Positions 25,127-34,020 are shown, counted from the stretch's first letter. The stretch: 64,000 bases of DNA from Flavipsychrobacter sp. (GCA_021155965.1 JAJNBJ010000006.1:98115-162114), one strand, 5' to 3'. A program made the numbers and translations. The notes: generated from the sequence alone by a model not told the origin.

Positions 25127-25873
25127 ATGAAATTGCTCGAGAATAAAGTAGCGCTCATTACCGGTGCAAGCCGTGGAATAGGAGAGGCTATAGCTCAGAA
25201 ATTTGCAGAGCATGGCGCAAATATTGCTTTTACCTATTTATCATCTGAAGAAAAGGCAAAAGCGCTGGAGGAAAAACTTGCAGCTATGGGTGTAAAGGCC
25301 AAGGGTTATAAAAGCGACGCTGGCGATTTCAAAGCTGCTGAACAACTGGCTAATGATGTGGTAAAAGAATTTGGTACCATTGATATATGCGTGAATAATG
25401 CTGGTATCAGCCGGGATAATTTATTGCTCCGTCTTACACCGGAACAGTGGGATGAGGTGATGCAGGCAAACCTGAAAAGCGTGTACAACCTCACAAAACA
25501 GGTAATGCGGCCAATGATGAAGGCGCGTTCAGGCAGCATCATTAATATGAGCTCTATTGTTGGTATAAAAGGTAATGCAGGCCAAAGCGCATATGCAGCC
25601 AGCAAGGCTGGTATTATTGGTTTTACAAAAAGTATTGCGCAGGAAATAGGCAGCCGCAACATTCGTTGTAATGTGATAGCTCCGGGTTTTGTAGAAACAG
25701 ATATGACCCATTACCTGAAAGGTGACGAAGCAGAAAAATGGTTCAAGGATATACCATTGGGACGGTTTGGTAAAACAGAGGACATTGCCAATGCAGCACT
25801 GTTCCTGGCGTCTGATATGGGTAGTTACATTACCGGGCAGGTATTAAGTGTATGCGGAGGGATGACACAATAA
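25127..25873 (+). CDS. fabG: 3-oxoacyl-[acyl-carrier-protein] reductase
   Basis: 248 residues, classical short-chain dehydrogenase, the NADPH-dependent reduction of 3-ketoacyl-ACP in fatty-acid elongation. TGASRGIG is at residues 12-19, NNAG near 90, the catalytic Ser in IINMSSIVG, and YAASK near 155; the C-terminal VCGGMTQ is the typical FabG ending. A TACTTTAG sequence at 25101 may be its -7 box. fabH follows after 110 bp on the same strand, which supports a role in type II fatty-acid synthesis. Confidence 0.92.
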   Translation: MKLLENKVALITGASRGIGEAIAQKFAEHGANIAFTYLSSEEKAKALEEKLAAMGVKAKGYKSDAGDFKAAEQLANDVVKEFGTIDICVNNAGISRDNLLLRLTPEQWDEVMQANLKSVYNLTKQVMRPMMKARSGSIINMSSIVGIKGNAGQSAYAASKAGIIGFTKSIAQEIGSRNIRCNVIAPGFVETDMTHYLKGDEAEKWFKDIPLGRFGKTEDIANAALFLASDMGSYITGQVLSVCGGMTQ

Positions 25874-25954
25874 AGGGATGCTGGATTGAAGTGATGACAT
25901 AAACTGTTATCCGGTATTTAGTATCCGGAAACCAGTATCGTTTAAAAAATGATT

Positions 25955-25962
25955 TAACTTTG
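25955..25962 (+). promoter_or_regulatory. -7 box of a possible fabH promoter
   Basis: TAACTTTG fits TAnnTTTG and lies 21 bp before the fabH start. The -33 region is not convincing. If used, fabH is transcribed separately from fabG. Confidence 0.4.
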
Positions 25963-25983
25963 TTTGTTTTTAAATAATTATAA

Positions 25984-26988
25984 ATGCAGAAAATTCATGC
26001 TGCTATCACTGGGGTAGGTGGATATGTTCCGGAATACAGGCTTACAAATGCTGAACTGGAGAAAATGATGGATACTACCGATGAGTGGATACAGACAAGA
26101 ACAGGGATAAAGGAGCGCCGGATTCAAAAAGGAGAAGGTAAGGGAAGCAGCGACATGGCGGTTGAAGCCGTAAAAAACCTGCTGGATAAAAAGGGTATTG
26201 ATCCGAAAGAAATAGAGCTGCTTATATGCGCTACTACCACGCCGGATATGCAGTTCCCTGCTACAGCAAATATAATATGTGATAAGGCAGGTTTGTCAAA
26301 TGCTTGGGGCTACGATGTAAGCGCAGCCTGCAGTGGTTTTATTTTCGCTTTAACTACCGGGACACAGTTCATTGAAACGGGCAAGCATAAAAAAGTAATA
26401 GTAGTTGGTGTGGATAAAATGAGCTCCATCATTAACTATGAGGACCGCACAACTGCGATCATCTTCGGAGATGGTGGTGGGGCTGTATTGCTGGAGCCAA
26501 CCACTGAAGAATATGGTGTGCTGGATTCCGTACTCCGCACCGATGGTGCCGGGCGCGTGCACCTGCACCAGAAAGCAGGGGGCTCTGTAAAGCCGGCAAC
26601 TATGGAAACAGTAATGAACAAAGAACATTATGTGTACCAGGAAGGGCAGGCGGTTTTCAAATTTGCGGTGAAAAATATGGCGGATGTCGCGGCGGATATT
26701 ATGGCACGCAACAACCTTACCGCTGATACAGTGCAATGGTTAGCACCGCACCAGGCCAATAAACGTATCATCTCAGCCACGGCAGAGCGCATGGGGTTGC
26801 CTGCAGAAAAGGTGATCATTAATATCGACCGGTACGGCAATACTACAAATGGTACCCTTCCTCTATGTTTGTGGGAGTGGGAAGATAAGTTCCGTAAAGG
26901 CGATAATATAGTAATGGCTGCATTTGGCGGGGGCTTTACCTGGGGCGCCCTCTATATCAAATGGGCATACGATACCCCAAAAAAGTAG
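25984..26988 (+). CDS. fabH: 3-oxoacyl-[acyl-carrier-protein] synthase III
   Basis: 334 residues. It condenses acyl-CoA with malonyl-ACP to start fatty-acid chains. The triad is visible: C116 in YDVSAACSGFIFAL, His in VQWLAPHQANKRI near 257, and Asn in INIDRYGNTTNGTLPL near 288. The start segment ITGVGGYVPEYRLTNAELEKMM and EWIQTRTGIKERRI are typical. In Bacteroidota such enzymes often prefer branched acyl-CoA, which cannot be judged here. It lies downstream of fabG. Confidence 0.94.
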   Translation: MQKIHAAITGVGGYVPEYRLTNAELEKMMDTTDEWIQTRTGIKERRIQKGEGKGSSDMAVEAVKNLLDKKGIDPKEIELLICATTTPDMQFPATANIICDKAGLSNAWGYDVSAACSGFIFALTTGTQFIETGKHKKVIVVGVDKMSSIINYEDRTTAIIFGDGGGAVLLEPTTEEYGVLDSVLRTDGAGRVHLHQKAGGSVKPATMETVMNKEHYVYQEGQAVFKFAVKNMADVAADIMARNNLTADTVQWLAPHQANKRIISATAERMGLPAEKVIINIDRYGNTTNGTLPLCLWEWEDKFRKGDNIVMAAFGGGFTWGALYIKWAYDTPKK

Positions 26989-27029
26989 GTGTCTTAGGTG
27001 ATAAGTTGAAATGTTAATAAGCCACCTGA

Positions 27030-27059
27030 TTGCATTCGTCTTTTTTTGTCTTAAATTTG
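27030..27059 (+). promoter_or_regulatory. Promoter of the DUF6580 gene
   Basis: TTG at 27030-27032, 19-bp spacer, TAAATTTG at 27052-27059. This matches the Bacteroidota consensus (TTTG-like -33 box, TAnnTTTG -7 box) and lies 16 bp before the start codon. Confidence 0.55.
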
Positions 27060-27075
27060 CACTAATTACTATTAT

Positions 27076-27654
27076 ATGAAAAATAATAAGTTAAGCATAC
27101 TTATAGCAGCAGGTTTAATAATAATGGCAGGTGCCGCACGCATCATTAACCATGAGATGCACCTATACAACTTTGCACCCGTATGCGCACTGGGCTTGTT
27201 CAGCGGAGCGGTGATAAAGGATAAGAAAATTGCTTTTTTGCTGCCCATACTGGCGCAGTTGATGGGCGATATATATATATCCTTATTTACCCAATGGCCG
27301 GGGTTCTATGGCATAGAACAGGCTTGTGTGTATACAGCGTTATTACTTGTAACTGTTATGGGCACAGTAATGAACCAGCCAAAGGCACTTAAAGTGCTAG
27401 GTTATACTTTGGCAGGTGCAGTTGTGTTCTTCCTCGTAAGCAATTTTGGAGTGTTCCTGGCTATGTCTTTCGGTAAAACCGACCTGTACCATTATGGCAC
27501 AGGATTTACCGGCCTGGTAAATACTTATGTCGCGGCTATTCCGTTCTTCAAGCATACATTGATAGGTGAATTCTCGGGTAGTATATTGCTGTTTGGTGCT
27601 TATTACCTGTTGCAGCAAGCAATGGAAAGCAAAGTACAGAAAGCAGGAGCTTAA
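27076..27654 (+). CDS. DUF6580 family membrane protein, ECF-transporter S-component-like
   Basis: 192 residues with about five to six membrane helices. The opening (LIAAGLIIMAGAARIINHEMHLYNFAPVCALGLFSG) and the loop PILAQLMGDIYISLF are typical of DUF6580, which resembles substrate-binding (S) components of ECF transporters. The ligand is unknown. It carries its own promoter and a strong shared terminator, so it is monocistronic. Confidence 0.82.
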   Translation: MKNNKLSILIAAGLIIMAGAARIINHEMHLYNFAPVCALGLFSGAVIKDKKIAFLLPILAQLMGDIYISLFTQWPGFYGIEQACVYTALLLVTVMGTVMNQPKALKVLGYTLAGAVVFFLVSNFGVFLAMSFGKTDLYHYGTGFTGLVNTYVAAIPFFKHTLIGEFSGSILLFGAYYLLQQAMESKVQKAGA

Positions 27655-27669
27655 AGATATTTAGTGCAT

Positions 27670-27707
27670 AAAATAAAAACGAGCGGATTTCCGCTCGTTT
27701 TTATTTT
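27670..27707. terminator. Bidirectional terminator
   Basis: A nearly perfect hairpin: 18-bp arms around TT, with the core ACGAGCGGA pairing with TCCGCTCGT, flanked by A-rich and T-rich ends. It lies between the convergent DUF6580 and lipoprotein genes and can end both transcripts. Confidence 0.9.
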
Positions 27708-27730
27708 ATAATGTTACTTGAAGCATTACG

Positions 27731-28039
27731 TCAATAAAACTCTCCAAGTTTAGTAACCGTACTTATTAGGTTGTAGTTTGTGTCAACTCTAATTCCAATC
27801 TGAGTACCATGATTCATTCCTTTAGGTGCAGTCATTACAATAAAAAATGAATCATGATTGGTACATTTTGTTAAATGCCATTTTTTTATACGAAACTGTT
27901 GTCGGTATAAACTGTCTAAAACTGGTTTGAATTTTTTTATAGCATTTTTACAAAAAGAACAATCATCATAACACTGCCTATTTACCGTACAGGACAGTGT
28001 TACGATCAATACAAAGGTAATTAGAACAAGTTTGCTCAT
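27731..28039 (-). CDS. Small hypothetical lipoprotein
   Basis: From ATG 28039 the product is 102 residues with a lipoprotein signal peptide, MSKLVLITFVLIVTLSC, with the lipobox TLSC at 14-17. An upstream ATG at 28117 is in frame, but it would run through a palindrome and hide the signal. The mature part is Cys-rich (CYDDCSFCKNAIKKF) with a CxxxC-x2-C arrangement, then a beta-rich C-terminal half. No family is recognised. It is AT-rich in composition compared with the dehydrogenase upstream. Confidence 0.65.
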   Translation of the reverse strand: MSKLVLITFVLIVTLSCTVNRQCYDDCSFCKNAIKKFKPVLDSLYRQQFRIKKWHLTKCTNHDSFFIVMTAPKGMNHGTQIGIRVDTNYNLISTVTKLGEFY

Positions 28040-28073
28040 TTCTGCGGTAAAGTTAATGGTTAGTATGAAAAAT

Positions 28074-28101
28074 GTAGAGCCGGAATGCATTCCGGCTCTA
28101 C
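28074..28101. repeat. Perfect 28-bp palindrome
   Basis: The half GTAGAGCCGGAATG is followed directly by its exact reverse complement. It lies 24 bp after the acyl-CoA dehydrogenase stop codon and before the lipoprotein start. There is no U-tract, so it is either a weak terminator or a member of a dispersed palindrome family. Confidence 0.75.
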
Positions 28102-28125
28102 AAAATACTGTTCCCATTTTGTGTT

Positions 28126-29268
28126 TTATCCCTTTAATACCGTCCTGCTGATCACTATACGCTGCACTTCGCTGGTGCCTTCATATATCTGTGTGATTTT
28201 CGCATCGCGCATCAGGCGCTCTACGTGGAATTCTTTTACGTAACCATAGCCGCCATGCACTTGTATTGCTTCATTGGTCACGCGCTGTGCGATGTCTGAT
28301 GCAAACAGTTTTGCCATAGATGCAGACAGGGTGTAATCAAGCCCCTGGTCTTTTGTCCATGCAGCTTTATGTACCAGCAGGCGCGCTGCTTCTATCTCCG
28401 TTGCCATATCTGCTAACTTAAATGCTATTGCCTGGTGGTTGGATATTTCTGTGCCGAATGCTTTACGCTCTTTAGAGTATTTCAGCGCCAGCTCATATGC
28501 GCCACTGGCAATGCCTAGTGCCTGTGCAGCAATGCCTATACGGCCGCCTGCCAACACCTTCATCGCAAATGTGAACCCGAAACCATCATCGCCTATACGG
28601 TTAGCCTTGGGTACTTTCACATCCTGGAACATGATGCTGTGTGTATCGCTGCCGCGTATGCCCAGCTTGTTTTCCTTTGCGCCGACTGTAACGCCGGGAG
28701 AATCTTTTTCTACTATCAGTGCATTAATGCCTTTATGCCCTTTCTCAGGGTAGGTTTGTGCAATAACAAGATAATAAGAAGCAGAATTGCCGTTAGTGAT
28801 CCAGTTCTTGGTGCCGTTCACTAAGTAATAGTCGCCTTTATCCTCAGCAGTAGTGCGTTGCGAAGTAGCATCAGAGCCGGCCTCAGGCTCGCTCAGCAGG
28901 AATGCCCCTAACTTTTGTCCGCTGGCAAGTTGTGTCAGGTATTTTTGTTTTTGGTCTTCAGAGCCATATTTCTCCAGTCCCCAGCATACCAGCGAGTTGT
29001 TCACGCTCATACATACCGATACAGAAGCATCTATCTTAGAAATTTCTTCCATAGCCAGCACATAAGAAATAGTATCCATACCGGAGCCTCCATACTTGGG
29101 GTCAACCATCATACCGAGGAAGCCAAGTTCACCAAGCTTCTGGATCTGCTCAGTGGGGAATTTCATTTTCTCGTCGCGCTCTATTACCCCGGGGAGTAAT
29201 TCATTTCTGGCAAAATCGCGTGCAGCTAGCTGCACCGCCTTATGTTCTTCTGTAAGTTGAAAGTTCAT
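28126..29268 (-). CDS. Short-chain-type acyl-CoA dehydrogenase
   Basis: 380 residues from ATG 29268 (MNFQLTEEHKAVQLAARDFAR); an ATG 21 bp upstream is less likely. It is an FAD-dependent dehydrogenase oxidising acyl-CoA to trans-2-enoyl-CoA. Family marks are GAFLLSEPEAGSDATS, NGTKNWITNG, and the catalytic glutamate in ITQIYEGTSEVQRIVISRTVL at the C-terminal end, as in butyryl-CoA dehydrogenase. It probably serves beta-oxidation or branched-chain degradation; the chain length is unknown. No electron-transfer flavoprotein gene is adjacent. Confidence 0.94.
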   Translation of the reverse strand: MNFQLTEEHKAVQLAARDFARNELLPGVIERDEKMKFPTEQIQKLGELGFLGMMVDPKYGGSGMDTISYVLAMEEISKIDASVSVCMSVNNSLVCWGLEKYGSEDQKQKYLTQLASGQKLGAFLLSEPEAGSDATSQRTTAEDKGDYYLVNGTKNWITNGNSASYYLVIAQTYPEKGHKGINALIVEKDSPGVTVGAKENKLGIRGSDTHSIMFQDVKVPKANRIGDDGFGFTFAMKVLAGGRIGIAAQALGIASGAYELALKYSKERKAFGTEISNHQAIAFKLADMATEIEAARLLVHKAAWTKDQGLDYTLSASMAKLFASDIAQRVTNEAIQVHGGYGYVKEFHVERLMRDAKITQIYEGTSEVQRIVISRTVLKG

Positions 29269-29336
29269 GTATGTTTGAAATAGGCGCACAAATTACGGCG
29301 AAAAATCCCCAATTCAAAAATTCACTTTCCAGGGCT

Positions 29337-30029
29337 TTAGTCGTCCCTTCTGTTAAGGAAAATTAAAATAAAATAGACCAATTGGGCAACTGACGCAAGG
29401 GCAGCTACAATGTAAGTTCTGGCAGCCCATTTCAGCGCATCTGATGCTTTGTCGTGTTCAAAGCGGGTAGTAAGATTGGAAGATTCCATCCACCTGAGGG
29501 CACGCGCACTGGCATCATATTCAACAGGTAATGTTATGAGGGAAAATAAAGTAGATATAGCAAATAAACCAATGCCTATGAGCAGGACTGTTTGGCTGCC
29601 ACCCCCAAAGCCCATTAAACCGATACCTGCCAATACTACCCATTGTGCCAGCGTGGAGCTTACCTGGACTATGGGCACCAGTGTGCTCCTCATCTGCAGC
29701 ATATTGTAGGCAGTAGCGTGTTGCACGGCATGGCCGCATTCGTGGGCTGCCACAGCGGCAGCAGCTATGTTTCTCCCTTCGTATACTTCGGGGCTAAGGT
29801 TTACTGTCTTATCGGCAGGGTTATAATGGTCGCTCAGGAAACCATGCGATGTTGTTACTGTAACATCATAAATGCCGTGTTCGTGGAGCATTTTCTCTGC
29901 AACTTCCCTGCCGCTGAGGCCGTTTGATATTGGTACCTCACCATACTCCCTGAACTTGCTCTTCAATTGTGCGCTTACGGCCATCCCTATCAGGAAGATA
30001 ATGCCGGTAAGCAAATAATAGCCTAACAT
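29337..30029 (-). CDS. Zn-dependent peptidase, membrane-bound (YugP-like, PF04298)
   Basis: 230 residues with the zinc motif H96-E97-C-G-H100 in VAAHECGHAVQHATAYNML. An N-terminal membrane helix (residues 1-20) and two more after the catalytic part (VVLAGIGLMGFGG, ISTLFSLITLPVEY) plus a last helix near 210 place it in the inner membrane. The family is presumed to be a metallopeptidase with unknown substrates. It is on the same strand as the acyl-CoA dehydrogenase, 47 bp apart. Confidence 0.9.
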   Translation of the reverse strand: MLGYYLLTGIIFLIGMAVSAQLKSKFREYGEVPISNGLSGREVAEKMLHEHGIYDVTVTTSHGFLSDHYNPADKTVNLSPEVYEGRNIAAAAVAAHECGHAVQHATAYNMLQMRSTLVPIVQVSSTLAQWVVLAGIGLMGFGGGSQTVLLIGIGLFAISTLFSLITLPVEYDASARALRWMESSNLTTRFEHDKASDALKWAARTYIVAALASVAQLVYFILIFLNRRDD

Positions 30030-30094
30030 ATACTGTTTTTCAGCTACTTACTACAAATACCTTACCAATGTAAAAATGGCAGAACGACAATTAC

Positions 30095-30733
30095 TTATTT
30101 GAACAGGAAAACGCCAATATTGAGGCTAAGGCATCCGTTCTTTATTTTTTCAGCTGAACTATTGCCTATATCGGCTAAGCCGAGGTCATATCCTGCGTTC
30201 ACGTTAAAGTGATCAAGTTTAAGCCCTACATAAAATGATAAACCGTAATCTGTGCCTTTAAAGGTGTCGCCGCTGCCGCTCCCTATCTTAAAATCTGTTT
30301 TCCCGCTGCCCCCGGTGGTAAATTTCCTGATGCTGACGGCAGATACGAGGCGGCTCACATATGGCCCAAAGCCAATATCAAATGAGTTTTTGCGGCTGGC
30401 TAATTTAACTTTCATCAATACCGGCATTGAGAATTGTACATACTCCAGTTTATTTCTTGAGCTGATCACCGTATCCGGTACATTGGTGATGACCACGTTG
30501 GGGTTAGTAGCGCCTTTTTGTGTATAGGAAAAAGTAGGCTGTACACAAACGTTTTTACCGCGCGAGCGGAAAACGAGTGCGCCATTAAACCCCCAGTTCC
30601 TGTCGCGGCTGCCATGAACGCCGTTGAGTATATATTTATAATCAGAAGAGTTTACCCCTGCCTGAAGGCCCACCTGTGCATAGCTGGCTGGTATCATACA
30701 TAATACCGCAAAAAAGAGAACGATCTGTTTCAT
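30095..30733 (-). CDS. PorT/OMP_b-brl_2-type outer-membrane barrel protein
   Basis: 212 residues with a signal peptide, MKQIVLFFAVLCMIPASYAQ, then VGLQAGVNSSDYKY and repeated amphipathic strands ending in LSLNIGVFLFK, an aromatic last residue region usual for outer-membrane barrels. It resembles the porin-family beta-barrel proteins of Bacteroidota, which have many structural roles. It stands alone, 65 bp upstream of the Zn-peptidase gene and read in the same direction. No particular role can be named. Confidence 0.8.
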   Translation of the reverse strand: MKQIVLFFAVLCMIPASYAQVGLQAGVNSSDYKYILNGVHGSRDRNWGFNGALVFRSRGKNVCVQPTFSYTQKGATNPNVVITNVPDTVISSRNKLEYVQFSMPVLMKVKLASRKNSFDIGFGPYVSRLVSAVSIRKFTTGGSGKTDFKIGSGSGDTFKGTDYGLSFYVGLKLDHFNVNAGYDLGLADIGNSSAEKIKNGCLSLNIGVFLFK

Positions 30734-30809
30734 GAAAAGAAATTATTACGCAAAGTAATAGCATAACGTAACATTTCGCAATACCACATTTGTGGTATTT
30801 CTTCACTTG

Positions 30810-32240
30810 TTACCGCACGAGTGTTACATCTCCCTTGGTAAGATGGCTTTTGCCCTCACTGTCTGTATATTCCAGTTGCCAGTAGAACGTACCCAGGTCC
30901 TGAACGATATCATGGTAATTGCCATCCCAGCCGGGATCGCCGGGGCCGCCGGTATAGACCAGGTTGCCCCTGCGGTTGTATACCTTGAACCATTTTAAGG
31001 TATTCCTGCCCAGGGGGTAGGGTACCAGGCGGTCATTCTTTCCATCCCCGTTTGGGGTAAAGGCTGTGGGGACGATATAGCCTGAATGAGATGATACGGT
31101 AACTATTATTTCATCATCGCCGATACAGCCGTTGTTGTTTTCCCCATGAACGTTATAAATGAACCTGCCCGCTACCGGAAAATGGCCCACAGGGTTCGGG
31201 ATAGTAGTGCCGGAAAGGTAGGTGGCAGGCGACCATGTATAAACATCAGCACCAGTGGCATTGAACTGAACACTGTCGCCCACTGCTATCGAAACATCAG
31301 GGCCTGCATCAGGGCTATATGCGTTCTTTACAGGCGAGTTGCTGACTTTGATCTGAAATTCGCGGCGAATGGTGTTGATCATTACCCCATTCCGCCACTC
31401 GTGGCAACATTCGGCTATGAGGTATAAGCCGGCTGTGCTGAGCTTGCATATCAATTTGCCTTTTACCGGGTCGAACGCTATTGGGTCCTGGCTATGGATA
31501 GGGTTTGTGGCGGATAAAGAAGGGCTGTAGGTAACATTATCGAACGGAGGGGGGCCGGGCGGAAAGGGTTTTATATCGGCCTCCTCTGCGCCTGTAAGTG
31601 CATTGCACAATTCGTAGCTCAGTGAATCGCCGTCTGCATCTGTTGCAGACAGGTCGATATAAAGTGTTGTATTCAGCCCGCCCTCTACAGGTGGGAACCC
31701 CTTGAATGCCGCGCTGTTGTTATTTATTGCGGCAGGTAAAGTGCAATAATATGTGGCGCCGTTATTGCTCGGCTGCACAATGGTTGAGATGCTGTTATTC
31801 CTGCAGCAGCGCTGGTAGCATACTATATAGCCCGATGATGAAGGCGGCAGTGTGTACCTTTTTACAAAGGTCTTTTTCAGTACGCATGTGTTGGTAGATA
31901 CGGTGCCGCACGGGCTGGTTGCCGTGGGTGGCAGGCTAACTGAAGTGGAAAAAAATACACTATCTGCCCTCACGAATTTGTATGGTACTGCTGCTTCGTA
32001 AACGCCTAAGTATGCAGGGTTATCCTGCAGTATCGCTTCCGGCTGGCCGGTTTGGCAATCCTGGTAGAGGATAAGTGTTACTTCATATTTTGGCCACTTG
32101 ACCAATGGGCTAAAGGATACTATGCTGTCGCCAAGATATTTATAGGCCATTTCGCCACCAATAAGATGTGATGCGAAAGAGGCGGGTGCAATGAGCAGCA
32201 AAACAGCCATGCAAAAGAGTTTCCGGGTACACAAATTCAT
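30810..32240 (-). CDS. Gliding-motility-type (T9SS type B) exported protein
   Basis: 476 residues with signal peptide MNLCTRKLFCMAVLLLIAPASFA and the mature start SHLIGGEMAYKYLGDSIVSF, a common opening in this group. The middle part is beta-rich with Cys pairs (QRCCRNNSIS). A SPDAGPDVSIAVGDSVQFNATGADVYTWSPA segment looks like an Ig/PKD-type repeat, and the C-terminal 90 residues (VPTAFTPNGDGKNDRLVPYP then FKVYNRRGNLVY) form the CHU_C type B secretion domain. Export through the type IX system to the cell surface is therefore expected. Function is otherwise unknown. Confidence 0.9.
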   Translation of the reverse strand: MNLCTRKLFCMAVLLLIAPASFASHLIGGEMAYKYLGDSIVSFSPLVKWPKYEVTLILYQDCQTGQPEAILQDNPAYLGVYEAAVPYKFVRADSVFFSTSVSLPPTATSPCGTVSTNTCVLKKTFVKRYTLPPSSSGYIVCYQRCCRNNSISTIVQPSNNGATYYCTLPAAINNNSAAFKGFPPVEGGLNTTLYIDLSATDADGDSLSYELCNALTGAEEADIKPFPPGPPPFDNVTYSPSLSATNPIHSQDPIAFDPVKGKLICKLSTAGLYLIAECCHEWRNGVMINTIRREFQIKVSNSPVKNAYSPDAGPDVSIAVGDSVQFNATGADVYTWSPATYLSGTTIPNPVGHFPVAGRFIYNVHGENNNGCIGDDEIIVTVSSHSGYIVPTAFTPNGDGKNDRLVPYPLGRNTLKWFKVYNRRGNLVYTGGPGDPGWDGNYHDIVQDLGTFYWQLEYTDSEGKSHLTKGDVTLVR

Positions 32241-32328
32241 AAGAGGTATTTTAGCAATAACGCATAAAAATAGAGTATAGTGTTATGCCTAAACAAATTT
32301 ATTTTTTTTTACAAGAGAGGGTAAAAAA

Positions 32329-32500
32329 GGTATAATTTCCGGGATATGCCTGTTTTGCCACATTTAGTTTTTTATATGTGGCTGAAATGCACTGTGGGCT
32401 TATTTTATGTGTTTTATTTTCAGGTATAAAGGGGTATAAAAGGGTATAATTATACCCCCAAAAGGTATAAATATACCCTGAAAAGGTATAATTATACCCT
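32329..32500 (+). repeat. Left copy of long inverted repeat with GGTATAATTATACC palindromes
   Basis: From 32329 the sequence GGTATAATTTCCGGGATATG, then a TGCCACATTTAG block and a TTATTTTATGTG block, matches the reverse complement of 35134-35304. Identity is about 90 percent over the first 120-130 bp, with one stretch of 53 bases having one difference. The inner end carries palindromes: GGTATAATTATACC at about 32442, an AAAT variant at 32464, and another at 32485. Together with the right copy it bounds about 2.98 kb. Confidence 0.8.
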
Positions 32501-32540
32501 GTGCCTCGTCCTGAAATTGCTTTACAATTTGGGTGTAAAA

Positions 32541-32557
32541 AGTCGTAAGTCATAAGT
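32541..32557. repeat. Dispersed repeat AGTCGTAAGTCATAAGT, copy 3
   Basis: Identical over 17 bases to the copies at 8479 and 16175. It lies just inside the left copy of the long inverted repeat. Confidence 0.6.
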
Positions 32558-32605
32558 TGTCAGTCATTCAAAGAGCTTGTGCCTTGTGCTGAAAAAACTA
32601 ACCAC

Positions 32606-32653
32606 CCCTTCGGCAAGCTCAGGGTGAAGGCACGATCCCGATAGCTATCGGGA
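32606..32653. repeat. Two dispersed palindromes
   Basis: CCTTCGGCAAGCTCAGGGTG with a matching GAAGG end forms a hairpin (32606-32630), followed by the perfect 18-bp palindrome TCCCGATAGCTATCGGGA (32636-32653). Both look like repeat-family members rather than terminators, since no gene ends nearby. Confidence 0.6.
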
Positions 32654-33007
32654 CCACAAATGCCACAAGGTTAGCGCACGGGGCTGTTTCTATGTAAAGT
32701 TCGGGAGGAAATTTTTGGTGAAAAAATTTAATTTCCATGACGGTACACCCGTGACGGAAAATAGTTTGCGCTGTGGGAGCGGGTTTCGGCGGTTTGTGAA
32801 AATTTTTTGTATTGAAAAATTTTTTTAGAAAAATAAGGTGGTGCAACCGGCGCTTTTTTTCGGTAAATTGTGAAAAGGGCTACGATGGATGCGCGGGTGA
32901 TCGTCTGAACCAGGATTTATAGGATTACCAGATTTGTAGGATGAGCGAGTTTTTCCTGCTTGAGCTGTTGCTGAAAATAAGAACAGGATAAACATCAGCT
33001 AAACCGC

Positions 33008-33024
33008 TGCGAGGCCGCCTCGCA
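33008..33024. repeat. Short GC-rich hairpin
   Basis: TGCGAGG and CCTCGCA around CCG. It lies in a non-coding stretch and is followed by a CGCGGCTTCAGAGACC-type sequence; probably another dispersed repeat. Confidence 0.45.
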
Positions 33025-33117
33025 AGCACACAAAGCGCGGCTTCAGAGACCTGGCGGAGACGAAGTAGTTTTGTTTTTTTTTAGTTTAATGATTATCGAA
33101 CACTACGTACACATGGG

Positions 33118-33935
33118 TTATCTCCAAAACCCAACTGCAAGTTTCAGCCCAAAAGAGCGGTAATTCTCAAAATATTTATCAGTGTTATGAGTAGTTGACG
33201 CCAGGGTTGGGTATGTATATACAATAAAATCGTCCGATACACTTCTTGTGAATAAGGCAGAATATTCGATGCCAGCAGAAATATTTTTTATCAATCCTTT
33301 AGAAAATGAAAAGTCAGTGCCAATATAAAGGTTATAAAAAGCCTTCACGCGACTGAACAAACTGCTTGTATTCCTTTTATCATCTCCAAATGTCACAGTG
33401 CGAAATAAAAACTCGGAGGTCCGAATTGTGGAACGAAATAGGTAATTGAGGTTGGCTGGACAAAAGCCCGATATCCCTGCCATAAAAATCTTTTTTCGGC
33501 GCAGCCTGCCTTCACTACCGCCGCCCATTTTTTATTTATGGATCTTCTGTATCCTATAAAAAAATAGGGGTTAATATCATAAAGCGTAAATTTGAAGTTA
33601 TCGCGATACACTTTTCCTTTTAATACATTCTTTGCATCCGGGTCATAATCAGAAACATCATAGACAATATCTATATTGTGTTTCCTGATGCCAAACTGCA
33701 TGCCGCCGTCTATTAGAAGCCCGTAACGGGTAACACGCTCATAAGCCAGACCAAAAGCATGGCCCAATGTGTTATGAGGCCTTATAGGATTTGGTGCCAC
33801 ATTAACGTTATCAACGTTTAGCTTATCTAAATAATAGCGGGGGACGTAATGTAACTCAATGCGGTTAAAACCCTTGCGTTGCGCAAATGACGATGCATAA
33901 ATAAAAAACGATATTATCAGAAAGTAAATACGCAT
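33118..33935 (-). pseudogene. Outer-membrane barrel protein gene split by a frameshift
   Basis: The leftward frame from 33935 encodes a signal peptide (MRIYFLIISFFIYASSFAQ) and barrel-like strands (KGFNRIELHYVPRYYLDKL, YFFIGYRRSINKKW), ending at 33393 after FGPPSFYFAL. A second frame, 33118-33528, continues with FRTVTFGDDKRNTSSLFSRV and closes with RSFGLKLAVGFWR, a fitting C-terminal strand. Joining them near 33405-33420, at a run of T bases, gives one protein of about 270 residues. The gene is thus probably broken, or the assembly has an indel. It lies inside the inverted-repeat segment. No function is assigned. Confidence 0.6.
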
Positions 33936-33950
33936 CGCGAGTTCTATTTT

Positions 33951-33986
33951 ATATGGCAGCTATTATTTTAATAATAGCTGCCATAT
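33951..33986. repeat. Long AT-rich hairpin upstream of the barrel gene
   Basis: Perfect 17-bp arms, ATATGGCAGCTATTATT and its complement, around TT. It lies 15 bp upstream of the start of the leftward barrel gene, where it could be an operator, a leftover of an insertion, or the end of a transcript from the right. Confidence 0.7.
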
Positions 33987-34020
33987 ATTTTAGCAAAATT
34001 AGCAAAATAATTAGTTTCGT

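Larger units (their letters stand above)
32241..33117. other. 877-bp non-coding region with the left inverted repeat and dispersed hairpins
   Basis: No gene is supported. It holds, in order: the left copy of the long inverted repeat (32329-32500), a GTCGTAAGTCATAAGT repeat (32541), a CTTCGGCAAGCTCAGGGTGA-type hairpin and an 18-bp palindrome (32636), AT- and G-rich stretches with no open frame of conviction, and a GAGGC hairpin (33008). These elements resemble the dispersed repeats of Bacteroidota genomes. Confidence 0.7.

Noticed and set aside
32440..32500. CRISPR-like repeats in the inverted repeat
   Set aside because: The units are short palindromes separated by a few bases without unique spacers of 30-40 bp, and no Cas genes are near.
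32619..32846. Leftward 75-codon frame
   Set aside because: It overlaps dispersed hairpins and has no recognisable composition.
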